From contig JAVBMC010000040.1 of assembly GCA_031552845.1 (NCBI GenBank), positions 1-35,773 on the forward strand: a stretch of 35,773 bases of DNA, given 5' to 3'. This document shows positions 1-8,605 of the stretch, piece after piece; the first letter of the stretch is position 1, and every line of letters begins with the position of its first letter. Position numbers and translations under genes: made by a program. The notes beneath the pieces are model-generated. The model saw only the letters and a list, made by a program, of their open reading frames with translations, was not told where the DNA came from and did no database searches. Source of the stretch: JAVBMC01 sp031552845 (GTDB taxonomy: Bacteria > Verrucomicrobiota > Kiritimatiellia > RFP12 > DVOR01).

Positions 1-18
1 TGTTTGGTTTAGTCATCA

Positions 19-160
19 AAATGATACGAAAATCGGCCCGCCGATGGAACACTAAACGTCTCAAACGGCGGTTAGATTTTCGCGCCCCCCATGGGGGGCT
101 CCCCTGAAAGAGAGCGTGCCTGGGCACCCCCCATCTGCAGGGAAAAGATATTTTACACTT
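19..160 (+). repeat. Left copy of a 142-bp repeat (inverted copy at 35632-35773)
   Basis: Positions 19-160 match the reverse complement of 35632-35773 without gaps, with two differences (positions 65 and 121). The repeat is packed with palindromes: CCCCCCATGGGGGG at 85-98, GTGCCTGGGCAC at 117-128 (a perfect palindrome in the right copy), and an ATCGGC/GCCGAT pair near 31-45. It contains no open frame that looks like a gene. The copy ends 40 nt upstream of the -35 box of the lipoprotein gene. The right copy runs to the last base of the window, so the full repeat may be longer. Nature unknown: dispersed MITE-like or structured-RNA repeat, or an upstream regulatory element. Confidence 0.9.
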
Positions 161-200
161 TACACTTTACATACACAAACTGTTCTCGAACATAATAAAC

Positions 201-229
201 TTGCTTCAATCGTCACACTGTGCTAAAAT
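201..229 (+). promoter_or_regulatory. Predicted sigma70-type promoter of the 344 lipoprotein gene
   Basis: TTGCTT at 201-206 and TAAAAT at 224-229 are separated by 17 nt. The predicted start near 236 gives a leader of about 108 nt before the ATG at 344. Confidence 0.55.
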
Positions 230-343
230 AATAACATGATGTGTGTGGGACTGTGGCTTTGGATTCGATAAAATCCCTGCTCCCATAAGCCTCGGAATGT
301 TGCAGAGCGTGGTGTTTTCAAGACTCAAAATGGAGGGAAGAAA

Positions 344-2551
344 ATGACAATCAAGCGAAGCGGATTCATTCTGGCAGGACTCCTGCTGTTCCTGCCGCTG
401 GCATCATGCCAGCTGTTCAATTCAGAGACGACACAGGATGATATTGGCAGAGTGCTGATATCGGTCACGTCTATCGGACATTGGGATACCGTTGCTGACC
501 ACATGCACCCGAAATTCAAACTTGCATCAGGCGACGAGGCCTTAGCTAAAGTCATGCCGGTGACAGCGTACCTGCAACATCAGGCACTCAACACAGTGGG
601 ATTGTCTTTGGGTCTTGGAACAACATTACCCGGCAGTATAACTTCAGCCAATGCATTACCATCCGCTATCAGTGGTGCCAACTCCACTAATGCCTTGCCT
701 GCATTCGGTTCCTCCTTGGGTACTGATCCGATGTTGCAATATAAAACCGCTGCTTCGCTCCACCAATATGTTCAGTTGCTTAACAAACAGGTTGAACTTG
801 CCGCACTTCGCGAGGGTTATGAGCCTTACTTGGTTAACATGCAGCTCGTGACGATGCCATATCGCCGAGATCAACCGTATGATGTGAATGTTACCGTACA
901 ATTTTTTCCCGCACTTTCGGATGCAGATGAGGTACAGGAACAATGGGAAGTAAACTTACCGCTCCCACATGTAATTCCTCTACTTGTGACTGATTCTTTG
1001 GAGCAATCACTTCAATCCAATGTATCAGAGTGGGCAATGCAGTTACGATTGGCACTGGGTGATTTACCATCGACGGCAAAGGCTGGAGTGGATGCAGAGC
1101 ATCGGGATCGGCAGTCCGAATATAGTCGGGCTATAAATAGTCTTCTCACTGTAGCACGCGTCACGGACAATGGAGTGCAAATTCGTTTGGGAGCAGTCAA
1201 TGCAGGAAAAAATAAATACAGCTTGCCCGGACGTACCTACGATATTGCTTTGTTGGTGCTGGTGCCTGATAAATATTATGCCTGTCAAACAAACAATAAG
1301 GTACAAAGATTGTCTGTTGTAACAAAGACCAGCTTTCTGCATTCTATAACTGGAAAATTAGTCACCAAACGTGACGAAGACTACTTAAATCGGTACGTTA
1401 ATCCTGGGATAGAAAGTCTGCTGGATGCACGAACGCTGAAAAAATGGAATAAACTGTCCGATGACAATAAGTGGACTATTGTTACTTGGCTCAATGACCC
1501 GATTGAACGAGGTGCATTTGCGACTTTTCATGAAATTGCAAATAATATTTGGATTACAAGTCGAGACGTTTCTTATAAAGGGCCTCCTCAGCCATCGTCT
1601 TCGCATTGTTGGGTGTGTTCGTGGTTCTGCAGTACTTCAGATGATCCCGTAAAGTTATTTCCAAGTGAAAATGTCTCGTTATCTTACCTGCAATCACTAT
1701 GGGTCGCGTTAGCTGAAAATTGGGCGAATAATACGAAAAAGTCAGTCCAGATTGAAATGCCGACTCGATGTCCTTATATACCTTCGCAACAGGCTGTATT
1801 ACGAGAGAAGAAAGAGAAGTTAGTATTAACGTTGTATGAGGTATCGGGTATTCAACAGGCCAGGGATGTCAGTATTTGTATTACGGGGACTTCAACGAAT
1901 ACGAATTGTAGAGAGGAGGATTGCGTGTATGCGGAGTCCGTCACGGTTGATCCCTCAAAACGAATTTTGCACGCGGAGTTTCGTCCAAAAGATGCATGGG
2001 GTTCGTTAGCGAAGCAGACAAATAATCAATGCCAGGTTGTTGTTCGAGAAAGAACTTTGGCGGGAGTGAAAGTGGGTGGTGAAAATGAAATTTTTCGAAA
2101 AGACATATCGTTTTACAAAGAAATTTTCGGCACCCCCACTAATTTAAGTGATGGTTTGAGTAAGACAAATGTTCTCGGTTTCACTCTGCGTTCGCCCATC
2201 ACGGGATTAGCAATCAAGGCGGATGGGACTGCTGAAGTAGAGTTCGTTGTTAACTGGAACGAAAAAATGGAGAACGCACCTAAAAGAATAGAAATTGCAT
2301 GGACGAATGCTATCGCGTCTCTTACAGACGCCGTTCCCCTGCAAGCCGCGGGCAAATGCAGTGTATCAAATGATGTATTTAAAATCACTATCGATAAACC
2401 GGCTCGATTGAAATTTGCTTTGAGCAATGTCACACCATTGCAAGACGTCAGATTTACCGCATTTCCATGTAAGGTGGAGGGTTCTGTTGAGGATTTCGGA
2501 CGGGCAGAGATAATCTTTTCTCCGAAGCCATTGAATAATCATCGTCGTTAA
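344..2551 (+). CDS. Lipoprotein of unknown function (735 aa)
   Basis: The ATG is preceded by GGAGG at 332-336. The N-terminus is a lipoprotein signal peptide ending in L-A-S-C, with Cys22 as the likely lipidated residue, so the protein is probably anchored in a membrane and faces the periplasm or outside. Recognisable blocks are VIPLLVTDSLEQS near residue 210 and NSLLTVARVTDNGVQIRLGA near residue 265. They resemble a conserved but unnamed family I associate with planctomycetal and proteobacterial secreted proteins; this is from memory, not a search. The second half has several Cys residues (a WVCSWFC stretch near 425) and two beta-rich regions. No catalytic motif was seen. It forms an apparent operon with the small gene 18 nt downstream, followed by a terminator. 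Base composition is more AT-rich than in the 8.6-14.5 kb genes. Confidence 0.8.
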   Translation: MTIKRSGFILAGLLLFLPLASCQLFNSETTQDDIGRVLISVTSIGHWDTVADHMHPKFKLASGDEALAKVMPVTAYLQHQALNTVGLSLGLGTTLPGSITSANALPSAISGANSTNALPAFGSSLGTDPMLQYKTAASLHQYVQLLNKQVELAALREGYEPYLVNMQLVTMPYRRDQPYDVNVTVQFFPALSDADEVQEQWEVNLPLPHVIPLLVTDSLEQSLQSNVSEWAMQLRLALGDLPSTAKAGVDAEHRDRQSEYSRAINSLLTVARVTDNGVQIRLGAVNAGKNKYSLPGRTYDIALLVLVPDKYYACQTNNKVQRLSVVTKTSFLHSITGKLVTKRDEDYLNRYVNPGIESLLDARTLKKWNKLSDDNKWTIVTWLNDPIERGAFATFHEIANNIWITSRDVSYKGPPQPSSSHCWVCSWFCSTSDDPVKLFPSENVSLSYLQSLWVALAENWANNTKKSVQIEMPTRCPYIPSQQAVLREKKEKLVLTLYEVSGIQQARDVSICITGTSTNTNCREEDCVYAESVTVDPSKRILHAEFRPKDAWGSLAKQTNNQCQVVVRERTLAGVKVGGENEIFRKDISFYKEIFGTPTNLSDGLSKTNVLGFTLRSPITGLAIKADGTAEVEFVVNWNEKMENAPKRIEIAWTNAIASLTDAVPLQAAGKCSVSNDVFKITIDKPARLKFALSNVTPLQDVRFTAFPCKVEGSVEDFGRAEIIFSPKPLNNHRR

Positions 2552-2569
2552 TAAAACAAGGAGAACCTC

Positions 2570-2773
2570 ATGAACAAAGCAATTACAAAAACTCGACACA
2601 CAGTGCGAAGCGCAGCACAACCTCAGACGTATAGTGTTGCACCTCACCCGCCTAAGCCCTCAGGCCAACCTTTAGATCGTCCTAAAGTTATACCTCCTTC
2701 TAAGCCTACTGGTCAACCATCTGCCAAGCCTAAGCCCTCAGGGCAACCTTTTGATAAGCCAAGACCCAGATAA
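2570..2773 (+). CDS. Small proline-rich repetitive basic protein (67 aa)
   Basis: AAGGAG at 2558-2563 lies 6 nt before the ATG, and the gene follows the lipoprotein stop by 18 nt, so both are probably co-transcribed. The protein has no signal peptide or membrane segment. From about residue 27 it is an imperfect repeat of K-P-(S/T)-G-Q-P blocks (three copies: KPSGQP, KPTGQP, KPSGQP) joined by proline/lysine linkers. Composition is Pro, Lys, Arg, Gln and Ser; such a chain is expected to be disordered or polyproline-like. Function is unknown; it could bind a partner such as the upstream lipoprotein. The good ribosome site, operon position and following terminator argue that it is real. Confidence 0.65.
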   Translation: MNKAITKTRHTVRSAAQPQTYSVAPHPPKPSGQPLDRPKVIPPSKPTGQPSAKPKPSGQPFDKPRPR

Positions 2774-2789
2774 GTAGAACAAACAGATC

Positions 2790-2821
2790 GCCCGAAACGC
2801 AGCACGTGCCGCATTTCGGGC
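2790..2821 (+). terminator. Probable intrinsic terminator of the 344-2773 operon
   Basis: GCCCGAAA at 2790-2797 pairs with TTTCGGGC at 2814-2821, with further partial pairing inside. It is followed by a short T-containing tail (TGTCTTTC). It lies 17 nt after the stop of the small gene. The U-tract is weak. Confidence 0.6.
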
Positions 2822-3124
2822 TGTCTTTCGACGTGTGCGAGAGTGATTGAGCTGCCCAATTATAGACAACAATGTTTGTTTCACTGGCAGGGATTCCTTA
2901 GGCGTGCAGGTCTATCATAGGTGCCTTATCAGCCATAAAATCTCAAAATCAATTATCGCACGTACGGAATACCGGTTTGGATACTGTATGCTGCTAGCCG
3001 TGAGTGAGCAGGCAGAACGTTCCTCATCGAGCGTGCCGCGTAGGGACATGAAGAGAAGTGATTTGCTACGCGTCTCCATACAGCATGGCGTTCTCTATTA
3101 TGCTTAATTGCGGATATTTAACGC
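2822..3124. other. Intergenic stretch with no supported gene
   Basis: Between the terminator and the next promoter I see no convincing coding region, RNA gene or repeat. An 86-codon open frame beginning with TTG at 2847 lacks a ribosome site and has no protein-like pattern. Confidence 0.5.
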
Positions 3125-3153
3125 TTGCTTTGCGGGGAGATGTGTGAGATACT
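3125..3153 (+). promoter_or_regulatory. Predicted promoter of the metallophosphoesterase gene
   Basis: TTGCTT at 3125-3130, 17-nt spacer, GATACT at 3148-3153. The predicted start near 3160 gives a leader of about 73 nt. The same -35 hexamer and spacing occur upstream of the 344 gene. Confidence 0.5.
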
Positions 3154-3232
3154 GGGTGGTGTGGTGACCATAGGGGTTCGATCTTCGTCTCCTCTACCAT
3201 TTTGTTTCAGCACAACCCGCAACCGTTAGATA

Positions 3233-4354
3233 ATGATCGTTCTTCTTTTTATACTTACCTGTTCAATTCCTTGCGCAATCTACACGGCGTTTTATTTTGC
3301 CGATGAGATCATCGGCAATAAGTTCATCAAGGTCGGCCTTTTCTTCTTTCTGCTCGCCGCCTTTTGGGCTCCGGCTTTGACGTTTACCAGCAGCCCGTAC
3401 AGTCACGGCTCTCTCTACTTAGTCTATTATTACACCATCTACTATTTCTCCGTGGCTTGCTACTTCCTCTGCCTGCTTCTTCTCCTGCGTAAATGCTGTA
3501 CCCTGATTCTCTTTCGGTTTCGCGCTGAACCTCGAGTCTTTCGCCGCAATGCCGATCTGATCACCCTTGCCATTGCTCTACTTCTCAGCCTCTGCGCTCT
3601 TTACGGCGGCATGCGCGTTCCTCCTGTCCGAACCATAACCCTTGACAGTGAGAAGATCACAACTCCCATTGATCTTGTCGTCCTCGGCGACGTTCATCTT
3701 CATCGCACAGTCCTGCTCTCCAAGGTGCACGGCATCGTCGAACGCACCAATGCCCTCAATCCCGACTATATCCTCATTCCCGGCGACACCATCGATGACA
3801 AAACAAACAACATCGCCCCCCACCTTGCCATTTTCAAAAACCTTCGTGCCAAGCAAGGCATCTATGCGGTCTGCGGCAACCACGAGGCTTATGTCGGGCT
3901 GAACGCTTCCCGTGCCGCCATCTGCGATGCCGGATTCACTTTGCTCTATAACGACGGGCGGGTCCTCTCTCCTGAGCTCTACATCGCCGGCGTGCCTTAC
4001 CGCGGTTCCGGGTTCTCCCCCTATGACCCGACTTCCACCATTGACTATGCCCAAGCATTCGCCAGCCGCCCGACTGACACCAATCCATTTACAATCCTCC
4101 TCGCGCACATTCCTCGCGAGCATCACTACACGCCGCTCGGCATTGTGGACCTCCAAATCTCCGGGCACACCCACGGCGGACAAATCTTTCCCTTCCACCT
4201 TGTCAGCTGGCTCAACGACCGTCTCCTTGCGGGACTCTACACCCTCGGCGATCTGCGCGTTTACGTCACCCGCGGGTCAGGCCAATGGGGGCCGCAGATG
4301 CGCCTTTTCGCTCCTTCCGAAATCACCCACATCCGCCTCGTCCCAGAGAAGTAA
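3233..4354 (+). CDS. Membrane-anchored metallophosphoesterase (YkuE/YaeI-like)
   Basis: The 373-aa protein begins with four hydrophobic segments (about 1-25, 33-52, 62-88, 104-125), followed by a calcineurin-like phosphoesterase domain. The metal-binding motifs are complete and in order: GDVHLH with Asp153 and His155, GDTIDD with Asp185, GNHE with Asn216-His217, a lone His292 in AHIPREH, and GHTHGGQ with His312 and His314. This set is typical of the YkuE/YaeI branch, some members of which act on phospholipid or lipid A precursor phosphodiesters. The substrate here cannot be read from sequence. The catalytic domain follows a hydrophobic segment, so it probably acts at the membrane surface. No clear Shine-Dalgarno precedes the ATG. 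It stands alone, convergent with the next gene 35 nt away. Confidence 0.88.
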   Translation: MIVLLFILTCSIPCAIYTAFYFADEIIGNKFIKVGLFFFLLAAFWAPALTFTSSPYSHGSLYLVYYYTIYYFSVACYFLCLLLLLRKCCTLILFRFRAEPRVFRRNADLITLAIALLLSLCALYGGMRVPPVRTITLDSEKITTPIDLVVLGDVHLHRTVLLSKVHGIVERTNALNPDYILIPGDTIDDKTNNIAPHLAIFKNLRAKQGIYAVCGNHEAYVGLNASRAAICDAGFTLLYNDGRVLSPELYIAGVPYRGSGFSPYDPTSTIDYAQAFASRPTDTNPFTILLAHIPREHHYTPLGIVDLQISGHTHGGQIFPFHLVSWLNDRLLAGLYTLGDLRVYVTRGSGQWGPQMRLFAPSEITHIRLVPEK

Positions 4355-4389
4355 TAAGTAGGAGACAGGGGCGGTATATAATAAAGGTG

Positions 4390-5565
4390 CTATTGCTTGC
4401 GCCCGACCAGCTTGTCGCGTCCGAAGAGGATGCGGTCTTGCGGTTCACCCAGTGTGCCCGCAAATGCTTGCAGCGTTGGGTCGGCTGAGGCCGCTAGGCT
4501 TAACAGCGGCATGGCAGAGGTTTTTGCGAAGGGTTTGATTTGTTTGTGCGTCCATGTGGACGGGTCGGCATAGTAAGGCTTTAGATAGTGCACGGCTTTG
4601 AGGAGTTCGGGATATTGCTGCCAGAGGTTGATGCCTTCTGCGCGCGTCATTTCCGCAATGCAGACGTAGGCCATGAGGTTGTAGGTGCTATAGCTTAATG
4701 AGAGCGTACGTGCGAGTTCGGCGGGCTGTGAGCCATCGGGTTTGATTTGCTGGCGGATGCGCTGCTCGGTCAATTTGAGCTGTGGGGCAATGCGCTCCTT
4801 CTCGCCGGAGAAGATGGAGAACGCAATGATTTGTGCGTCATACCACGTGCCGTGGTTGTTGTGCTCTTTCTCTTCCTTCTGCCCGAAGGGGTGGGTCTTG
4901 AGCCATCGCACGTAGTCGGCAAACCAAGTCTGCAACTGCTTGAGGTCGGCGGTGGTCCAGTAGTCAGCTTCCGGCAGACGCCCGACGGCGTCCAGTAAAT
5001 AGATCAGCCTTACCGTGTCGATAATGCCGATGCCGCGCCCGTCATTGATCCCGCGGATCGCTTGGGCATAGCGCAGGTTGGGGTTCATCTTGGTGGCGGG
5101 GTCGACGAACCATGTCTTCACCAACACCGCAGCCTTTTGCGCATATTCAGCCGAGCCACTGACGTAGTAATATAAAGCGAGCGTGGTCACCGCGCTGCAG
5201 AGCTTCTCCATGCGCGTATTGTCCAACACGTAGAACTCGGGGTTGGTTTGTCCGTCTTTGCGGATGTAAGGCCGTCCATCTGGCTTGTCAGGGTCGGGCC
5301 ACCAGTAGGGGCCGATGCTGGCGTAATCATGCAGATCGCCGCTCGGCGGAGGAGTCTTTTTTTGAGTGACGCTGACCGGCTCCATCTTCAAGTACGAATC
5401 AGCTTCGGTCTTCAACTGCGCCAATGCCGCCGGGTTCGCTTTGAGTTCGGTCTTGACCGTCTGCCAAAGCTGCTCGCTATAGATAATGGGAGTTCCGGCA
5501 AAGGCAACACTCCGCCCCGCGATTACAATTCCAACCCCTACATTGATGATAAACTTTCTAAACAT
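4390..5565 (-). CDS. Secreted alginate-lyase-family protein
   Basis: The start at 5565 is chosen over an upstream in-frame ATG at 5622 because GGAGG lies at 5571-5575 and the protein then begins with a clean signal peptide ending near A-F-A-G (residue 24). The 391-aa product fits the Alginate_lyase family (PL5-like alpha/alpha barrel). It has DYASIGPYWWPDP at 80-92, NNHGTWYD at 236-243 (the conserved Asn-Asn-His block that carries the catalytic His region in AlgL-like lyases), and an Arg/Tyr-rich block ARTLSLSYSTYNL near 285-297. It probably cleaves a uronate-containing polysaccharide in the periplasm or outside the cell; whether the substrate is alginate is not shown. A promoter lies immediately upstream, and the predicted transcript would begin at the ribosome site itself. 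Confidence 0.82.
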   Translation of the reverse strand: MFRKFIINVGVGIVIAGRSVAFAGTPIIYSEQLWQTVKTELKANPAALAQLKTEADSYLKMEPVSVTQKKTPPPSGDLHDYASIGPYWWPDPDKPDGRPYIRKDGQTNPEFYVLDNTRMEKLCSAVTTLALYYYVSGSAEYAQKAAVLVKTWFVDPATKMNPNLRYAQAIRGINDGRGIGIIDTVRLIYLLDAVGRLPEADYWTTADLKQLQTWFADYVRWLKTHPFGQKEEKEHNNHGTWYDAQIIAFSIFSGEKERIAPQLKLTEQRIRQQIKPDGSQPAELARTLSLSYSTYNLMAYVCIAEMTRAEGINLWQQYPELLKAVHYLKPYYADPSTWTHKQIKPFAKTSAMPLLSLAASADPTLQAFAGTLGEPQDRILFGRDKLVGRKQ

Positions 5566-5581
5566 AATTTCCTCCGAGGCG

Positions 5582-5610
5582 ATAATAACACCGCAGCCCG
5601 CTGATTGCAA
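5582..5610 (-). promoter_or_regulatory. Predicted promoter of the alginate-lyase-family gene
   Basis: On the minus strand TTGCAA (5610-5605), a 17-nt spacer and TATTAT (5587-5582). The predicted start near 5575 leaves only about 10 nt of leader, coinciding with the GGAGG ribosome site. Confidence 0.6.
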
Positions 5611-5639
5611 GAAAATATCCAAGCGTTCCTAGCGGCAAA

Positions 5640-5694
5640 GCTCACGCGGAGACGCGGAGGCGCGGAGAGGAGAAGAAAAGAGAGAGGAGGAGAG
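5640..5694. repeat. CGCGGAGACGCGGAGG-type dispersed repeat
   Basis: The block CTCACGCGGAGACGCGGAGG is followed by a purine-rich GAG/AAG tail. Near-identical copies occur at 15396-15418 and 15522, and an inverted one at 15646-15670, all intergenic. Confidence 0.8.
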
Positions 5695-5711
5695 GCTAAA
5701 CGCAGTGCGGC

Positions 5712-5726
5712 GGTCTCGGCGAGACC
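5712..5726. repeat. Palindrome GGTCTCGGCGAGACC
   Basis: A 15-nt hairpin with six-base arms (GGTCTC/GAGACC) sits between the CGCGGAG repeat and the end of the broken LamG gene. It is followed by a second short pair, CCTAC/GTAGG. There is no T-run, so it is not an obvious terminator; it looks like part of an intergenic repeat. Confidence 0.6.
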
Positions 5727-5808
5727 TGCCCTACCTTTTTGGAGTAGGCTGACGCACAGAGGAGCACACATAATGCCGACGAGGACGCCGGTGCTCCCAG
5801 AGATATGT

Positions 5809-8291
5809 TTAGAGGGTGCCGGTGAAGTTGTCGGTGCCGGTTTCGTCTGTACTGCCGGGTGAGAATACTTCAATCTTGTCGACAGGATTATCCGCAAGCT
5901 GCAATGTGATTGTAGCGGCGGATTGACTTTTGATCAAATATCGGGGACAGCGTCTTAATACAATAGTACCTGTGTCGGCGGACCAATATAGGTTGCTTGA
6001 ACAATCCATTGGTTGGCACCGGTGTCTAGGGTTGCAATCGTGTAGCCCGGAGTCACATGGGAGGGCTGGCAGGTGAAGTCTAACGGGTTGCCGCTGGTGG
6101 TGACGATGTTCCAGGTTTTGCCAATCGGGATGGCACCTTCCGGTTCCAGCTCGATACGCCCGTTGAAGGTCACGGAACCACGCCGGTCAAACACGACCAC
6201 GTCATTGGTTGTGGACTTCAGGGTCAGGCGCATCGCCGAAGCGTCATCACTGGTGAGCGTATTGGCGAGAATGCTCAGGGTGCCGACTGTGGAGCCTTCG
6301 CCGGGCGAGAGCACGCAGCGCGGACCGAGATGCAACGGCGCAGTTCCGGAGTTGTTGAGATTGGTTCCTTGCACCACGCGTTCGAGGTTTCCGTCGCCCA
6401 TCAGGGTGCGGTTGAAGGTAAAGGCAGGAGACGATGTTTTTGGCGCATTAAGGATGAGCCGTGGGCCGTGGGCCGGATTGGCGGGAGTATAGCCCCGCAG
6501 AATCAAGCGGTTGGTGATGTGGCCGAAATAGGCATCGTTGGGTTCGATGTTAAACAGCGTGCCGAGATTCCGCCCGGAGCAAAATGACATGATCGATCCG
6601 CTCAGAGCGAGGCGTTCCAACGTGATGTCGCCGACGAAGTCATTGGCGGGGTTAACCGGCACAAGGCTGAACTTTGCCTGGTTGAGCGAAATGATACCTG
6701 TCAGCGAGACGGGGTTTGCGGGCGTGCCGCCGGTGATCTTCGAATAGGAGAGGATGTAACTGTGGTAGTCTGTCTTGCGTTCGCAGCGTAGCGGCGAATT
6801 GAGCTGCAGGGTCATGTTGTCCGAGAGTGAACGCCCCAAGCGGAAAGCGTAAAGCCCTCTGCTTTGGAATTCGGCCGGCGCTCCCGGGGTACCGGAGTCG
6901 AAAGTGACGGTAACCGGCACGGCGGGATTGGCATTGTAGAGGTTGATCTCGCCGCCTTCACCGTATTCTGCTCCGTCCGAAGTGGAATGATCATGCCCGA
7001 CAGCAAGGCTTTTTAAGGTGATGTCATTTTCCAGCAGCAGTTCGAGCGTAGAGGATTTATCGAGCAGTGGAATGATTACTTCGTCGCCGGGGAGCCCGGG
7101 GATTGTACGGATGCGGCCATCTAGGTTGACCCACAAATCTGCCGTATTCCAATTTGTCACCACCATCGGGCCGACATATTCAAACCGCGCAGGGGTATCA
7201 AAGGAAGAGGTCTGGACGCTGTAGGTTAAATCGCCGAAAATTTCCACTCCCTCATCAATTACTGCCGCGCGATAATAATACGTTGTATCCGCCGTCAATC
7301 CGGATGTCAAGGGGAGGCGGACAACTGTATTTTCAAACGCAGGCGCTTCGGCATATCCATCCCAATCAGCAGTCGCTCCACCGTCTTTGGTTCCATAGTA
7401 GACGCGCAGGATTGCGGTCGATGGATCGCTCAAGCCAACGATGCGCCCCGCAAGACGCATGCTGGTTTGGCTGACTTGATCCGGAGGTTCCGCAATCACC
7501 CAATCAATGTCCGAGAGGGGATAATTCCCGGCGATATTATACTTGGTTTGCAAATAAAAGCCAACCTGTTGCTGTTCGGCTGCCGTCAGTGCCCGATCGA
7601 AAACCAATATCTCGCACATCTCACCGCGGAACACCTCATCCATTGTACTCGGAGTCCGCGCCCGGCGCATAAAGTATTCAAATGTCCAGCTCGCCTGATA
7701 TTCAAAATAACCCAGAATCGGACTCAGTGCCTCGTATGAAACAACGAATGAATGATTTTCCGAGAAAGCCGACAATGCTCCACCCCTGAGCGAATACCGC
7801 CCGGTGGGCTTGCCGGTCCCCGAAACATTACCGTCAAACGAAATTTCGGAGGCCGATGAAACATACTTGTAAAACAAATCAACATTTGCACTCCCATTCG
7901 GTCCGGAAAGAATCATATTTGCATGAGCGGTTGTCGGCGGAATAGAAACAATGAATACGCTTTGCCCTGTGAGGGGGTAAGTCAGATCCAAAAACTGTTT
8001 GTCCGGAACCGAACACGAAACCGCTGGTCGATTGTTGAGTACCGCGCTCTTCAGAGTGGGGCGCCAAACGTCATTTGTTTGCGTCACGTGATTATTCAGT
8101 CCGGATTAATCCTGCCACGTGGCCACCGTTTCACCGGCGGCGGCCGGACTGCCGGAAGCATTCAGCACGCCGGCATCGCCCTTCAGCCAAAGCACCAGCC
8201 CATCCACCGACAGTGGATCAAAGGCAGCCCAAGCCGACCCGGTGATGACCATTGCACAAGTCCAAACGATTGATATTAGTTTAGTTTTCAT
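5809..8291 (-). pseudogene. LamG/beta-solenoid-like surface protein gene, interrupted
   Basis: Reading begins at ATG 8291 (AAGGAG 7 nt upstream) with a signal peptide ending in A-W-A-A. After 61 codons there is a TAA at 8106-8108, flanked in the same frame by WQD and SGLNNHVTQ, where related proteins usually have WQDQSG. One C-to-T change in CAA explains it. The frame then stays open from 8105 to 5955 and encodes a concanavalin-A-like domain, a fibronectin-III-like segment (YGTKDGGATADWDGY, TTYYYRAAV) and a long repetitive beta-rich part typical of autotransporter-like solenoids. It stops just after YIGPPT. The adjacent frame continues with GTIVL and about 55 plausible residues to a TAA at 5809-5811, suggesting a second lesion (a frameshift near 5960-5985). 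Without the lesions it would be a secreted surface protein of about 820 residues. Confidence 0.75.
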
Positions 8292-8360
8292 CGCGACTCC
8301 TTGAATGCTCAAATGATGCGCCACGCCCGCCGTCCCCAAAATCCGGAACGCCTTACCCGC

Positions 8361-8389
8361 AGTATACACCACCCCGCCATTTCCTGCAA
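8361..8389 (-). promoter_or_regulatory. Predicted promoter of the LamG-like (broken) gene
   Basis: On the minus strand TTGCAG (8389-8384), a 17-nt spacer and TATACT (8366-8361). The leader to the ATG at 8291 is about 63 nt. The promoter looks intact although the gene is damaged. Confidence 0.6.
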
Positions 8390-8463
8390 GGAGAAATCGT
8401 CTGAAAGAGAAATCATTTGTTGCAGTGTGGCGCTTGAGGCTGTCTGGGTTTGTGTCCAGAGGC

Positions 8464-8531
8464 GAGAGAGCCTCGTACCCTGAGGTTTAAGAGCCTGCGA
8501 GTACGAGGTGAGAGAGCCTTGTACTCTGAGG
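8464..8531. repeat. Intergenic 46-bp-spaced direct repeat with GTACGAGG inverted arms
   Basis: GAGAGAGCCTCGTACCCTGA at 8464 recurs as GAGAGAGCCTTGTACTCTGA at 8510. CCTCGTAC (8471-8478) and GTACGAGG (8501-8508) form an inverted pair. The rest of 8390-8605 shows no gene and no clear terminator. The GTACGAGG core recurs near 15082. Confidence 0.7.
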
Positions 8532-8605
8532 CTAGGTGCACTCAGATTCAGCGTGCCGATGTGCACAGGGGAGACGGTAATGCTATCACTTGCGCCGGGG
8601 ATATT

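Noticed and set aside
2847..3107. 86-codon open frame with TTG start
   Set aside because: No ribosome site, atypical composition, and it ends just before the next promoter; no protein-like pattern.
3125..3199. tRNA-like 3' end (GGGGTTCGATC and CTCCTCTACCA) near 3173-3199
   Set aside because: The T-stem does not pair, no D or anticodon arm is found, and total length would be about 67 nt. It lies in the predicted leader of the phosphoesterase gene. A decayed tRNA end or attachment-site remnant cannot be excluded.
8106..8108. Stop-codon reassignment or programmed read-through at TAA
   Set aside because: All other genes in the window use TAA, TAG and TGA as ordinary stops and none needs recoding; a point mutation is simpler.
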